From: Rhodoferax sp.
GTDB taxonomy: Bacteria > Pseudomonadota > Gammaproteobacteria > Burkholderiales > Burkholderiaceae_C
Direction of reading: 5' to 3'
DNA: 14,972 nt
Assembly: GCA_026785765.1 (NCBI GenBank)
Contig: JAJAZK010000135.1
Location: 1-14,972, forward strand
Part shown: in pieces, positions 13,730-14,972 of the stretch
How positions within the stretch are numbered: the first letter of the stretch is position 1
How the letters are laid out: every line of letters starts with the position of its first letter
The notes under the pieces: generated by a model
The model's database searches: none
Told to the model about the DNA's origin: nothing
What the model saw: only the letters and a program-made list of their open reading frames with translations
Position numbers and translations under genes: made by a program

Positions 13730-14972
13730 ATGAGCGATCCCACACCCATACCGATGCAAATGCCGGTCAAGTTCTCGGGCTACCACAAACCCAGGGACAG
13801 GCCGATCGAAGAATTGGTCTCGCGGGTCGGCCCAGGCACACCGGCCGGCGAATACCTGCGCCGCTACTGGCACCCGTTTGAGCTCGCCTGCGAACTTGGC
13901 AAACGGCCCAGTGTGGTGCGGGTGCTGGGCGAGGATCTGGTGCTGTTTCGCAACCTGTCCGGCACACCCGGCCTGGTGCACAAGCATTGTTCGCACCGCG
14001 GCATGTCGTTGGAGTTCGGCATCATCGCGCAGGACGGGATCCGCTGCAGCTACCACGGCTGGCTGTTCGCCAACGATGGCACCGTACTGGAGACCCCCGG
14101 CGAACCCGCCGAGAGCCCATTGCGGCACAAGGTCTGTCACGGCGCCTACCCGGTGATCGAGAAAGAGGGCGTGTTCTTCACCTATATGGGCCCGCCGGAA
14201 TCGACGCCGGCTTTTCCGCTCATCGACGCCATCGTGATGCCGGAGAACACGATGAAGCCCTACCTGATTCATTCGCCCTGCAACTGGCTGCAGGTGACGG
14301 AGAACGCAATGGACCCGTTCCACGTCGCTTTCCTGCATACGCGCGTCTCCGGGCCGCAGTTCAGCGAAGTGTTTGCGACGCTGCCCATCGTCGACTACCA
14401 CGAGACCGAGCGCGGCTTCTTCTACACCAACGCGCGCCGCGTCGGCGACTTCGTCTGGATCCGGATGCACGACTTCATGATGCCGAACTTTTCCCAAAAC
14501 GGCGCCATCTTCGAGAACGTGAGCAAGGTGCGCTACTTTGGTCGCCCCGGCCTCACGCGCTGGGTCACGCCGGTGGACGACACCAACACCATGGTGATCG
14601 CGTGGCGGCACTTCAATGACCGCGACGACCCGATGCGCATGGGCCGCCCGCAGGACAACCGCAGCGGCAAGACCGACTTCTACGGTCAGAGCGGCGAGCA
14701 GCCCTATGAAGAGCGGCAGGATTCGCCGGGCGACTGGGACGCCTGGTGCAGCCTTGGCAAGATCGCAAGCCATGAGCGCGAGAACCCCGGCATGACCGAC
14801 CGCGGGGTCGCCATGCTGCGCCGACGCATACGGCGCGATATCAACAACCTGGCCAATGGTATCGAGCCCCTGCCCCTGCAGCCCAAGGATGGGCCAACGA
14901 TCCCGACCATGGGCGGCGACACCATACTGCGCGTACCACCTACCGATCAGGATGACCGCGAGCTGATCCTCC
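13730..14972 (+). CDS. Second Rieske non-haem iron oxygenase, phthalate dioxygenase type (3' truncated by window)
   Basis: The frame is open from ATG 13730 to the right edge (414 codons plus one base), with no stop in view. AGGA lies 11 nt upstream of the ATG. Rieske ligands are Cys87 and His89 (CSHRG) and Cys106 and His109 (CSYHGW), again C-x-H-x16-C-x2-H. The iron site is TENAMDPFHVAFLH (about 190-203), with Asn192, Asp195, His198 and His203. The third carboxylate is probably Asp335 in SPGDWDA. The shared VGPGTP-GE-LRR-W opening, TPVDDTNTM segment and MTDRGV--LRR end show it is a paralogue of the oxygenase at 5663-7000, but with clear divergence in the substrate domain. Little of the protein is probably missing, judging from the 445-residue paralogue. 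It follows the LysR gene and may be its target. Confidence 0.92.
   Translation, partial: MSDPTPIPMQMPVKFSGYHKPRDRPIEELVSRVGPGTPAGEYLRRYWHPFELACELGKRPSVVRVLGEDLVLFRNLSGTPGLVHKHCSHRGMSLEFGIIAQDGIRCSYHGWLFANDGTVLETPGEPAESPLRHKVCHGAYPVIEKEGVFFTYMGPPESTPAFPLIDAIVMPENTMKPYLIHSPCNWLQVTENAMDPFHVAFLHTRVSGPQFSEVFATLPIVDYHETERGFFYTNARRVGDFVWIRMHDFMMPNFSQNGAIFENVSKVRYFGRPGLTRWVTPVDDTNTMVIAWRHFNDRDDPMRMGRPQDNRSGKTDFYGQSGEQPYEERQDSPGDWDAWCSLGKIASHERENPGMTDRGVAMLRRRIRRDINNLANGIEPLPLQPKDGPTIPTMGGDTILRVPPTDQDDRELIL

Noticed and set aside
13523..14773. 416-codon minus-strand open frame opposite the second Rieske gene
   Set aside because: The plus strand carries all Rieske and iron-site motifs in an uninterrupted frame; the antisense frame is Val/His/Arg-rich shadow sequence.
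1..14972. CRISPR array, tRNA, rRNA, insertion sequence or phage attachment site
   Set aside because: No regularly spaced repeats, cloverleaf-like sequences, transposase frames or terminal inverted repeats were seen on either strand.

Overview
The window is about 15 kb of GC-rich DNA with the codon use, gene families and divergent operon style of a metabolically versatile proteobacterium. Burkholderiales (Betaproteobacteria) is the best guess, but it is an inference: no rRNA, tRNA or other marker gene is present. Everything recognisable belongs to small-molecule uptake and catabolism. There are no transposases, phage genes, CRISPR arrays or RNA genes.

Layout from left to right. (1) Positions 1-2764, plus strand: the 3' end of a LamB/YcsF-type 5-oxoprolinase subunit A gene, a Gfo/Idh/MocA oxidoreductase, and a type III glutamine-synthetase-family ligase (GlnT/GmaS-like). 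(2) Positions 2813-5419, minus strand: a polar amino acid ABC transporter ATPase and permease, followed by an alpha/beta hydrolase of the homoserine-acetyltransferase type. (3) Positions 5663-7000, plus: a phthalate-dioxygenase-type Rieske oxygenase. (4) Positions 7093-7902, minus: a family 3 solute-binding protein. (5) Positions 8411-11059, plus: a second solute-binding protein, an MmgE/PrpD-family protein and a RidA/YjgF-like protein, tightly packed. An in-frame remnant of an amidase C-terminus follows. (6) Positions 11230-11976, minus: an Asp/Glu-racemase-family protein, divergent from (7) a LysR-type regulator at 12603-13571. (8) Positions 13730 to the right edge: a second Rieske oxygenase, paralogous to the first and cut off by the window.

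Working model (inference): a nitrogen-containing, probably aromatic or amide-type compound is imported by the ABC transporter, which has two candidate binding proteins. It is then oxygenated by the Rieske enzymes and processed by the hydrolase, MmgE/PrpD, RidA-like and racemase proteins. The glutamine-synthetase-like ligase could gamma-glutamylate an amine, and 5-oxoprolinase could recover glutamate from the 5-oxoproline released later. No reductase for the Rieske enzymes is visible.

The most striking non-coding signal is an AT-rich element of about 44 bp, present in the same orientation in two divergent intergenic regions (5518-5561 and 8095-8138; 39 of 44 positions identical). It probably coordinates the transporter genes, the first Rieske gene and the second binding-protein operon.
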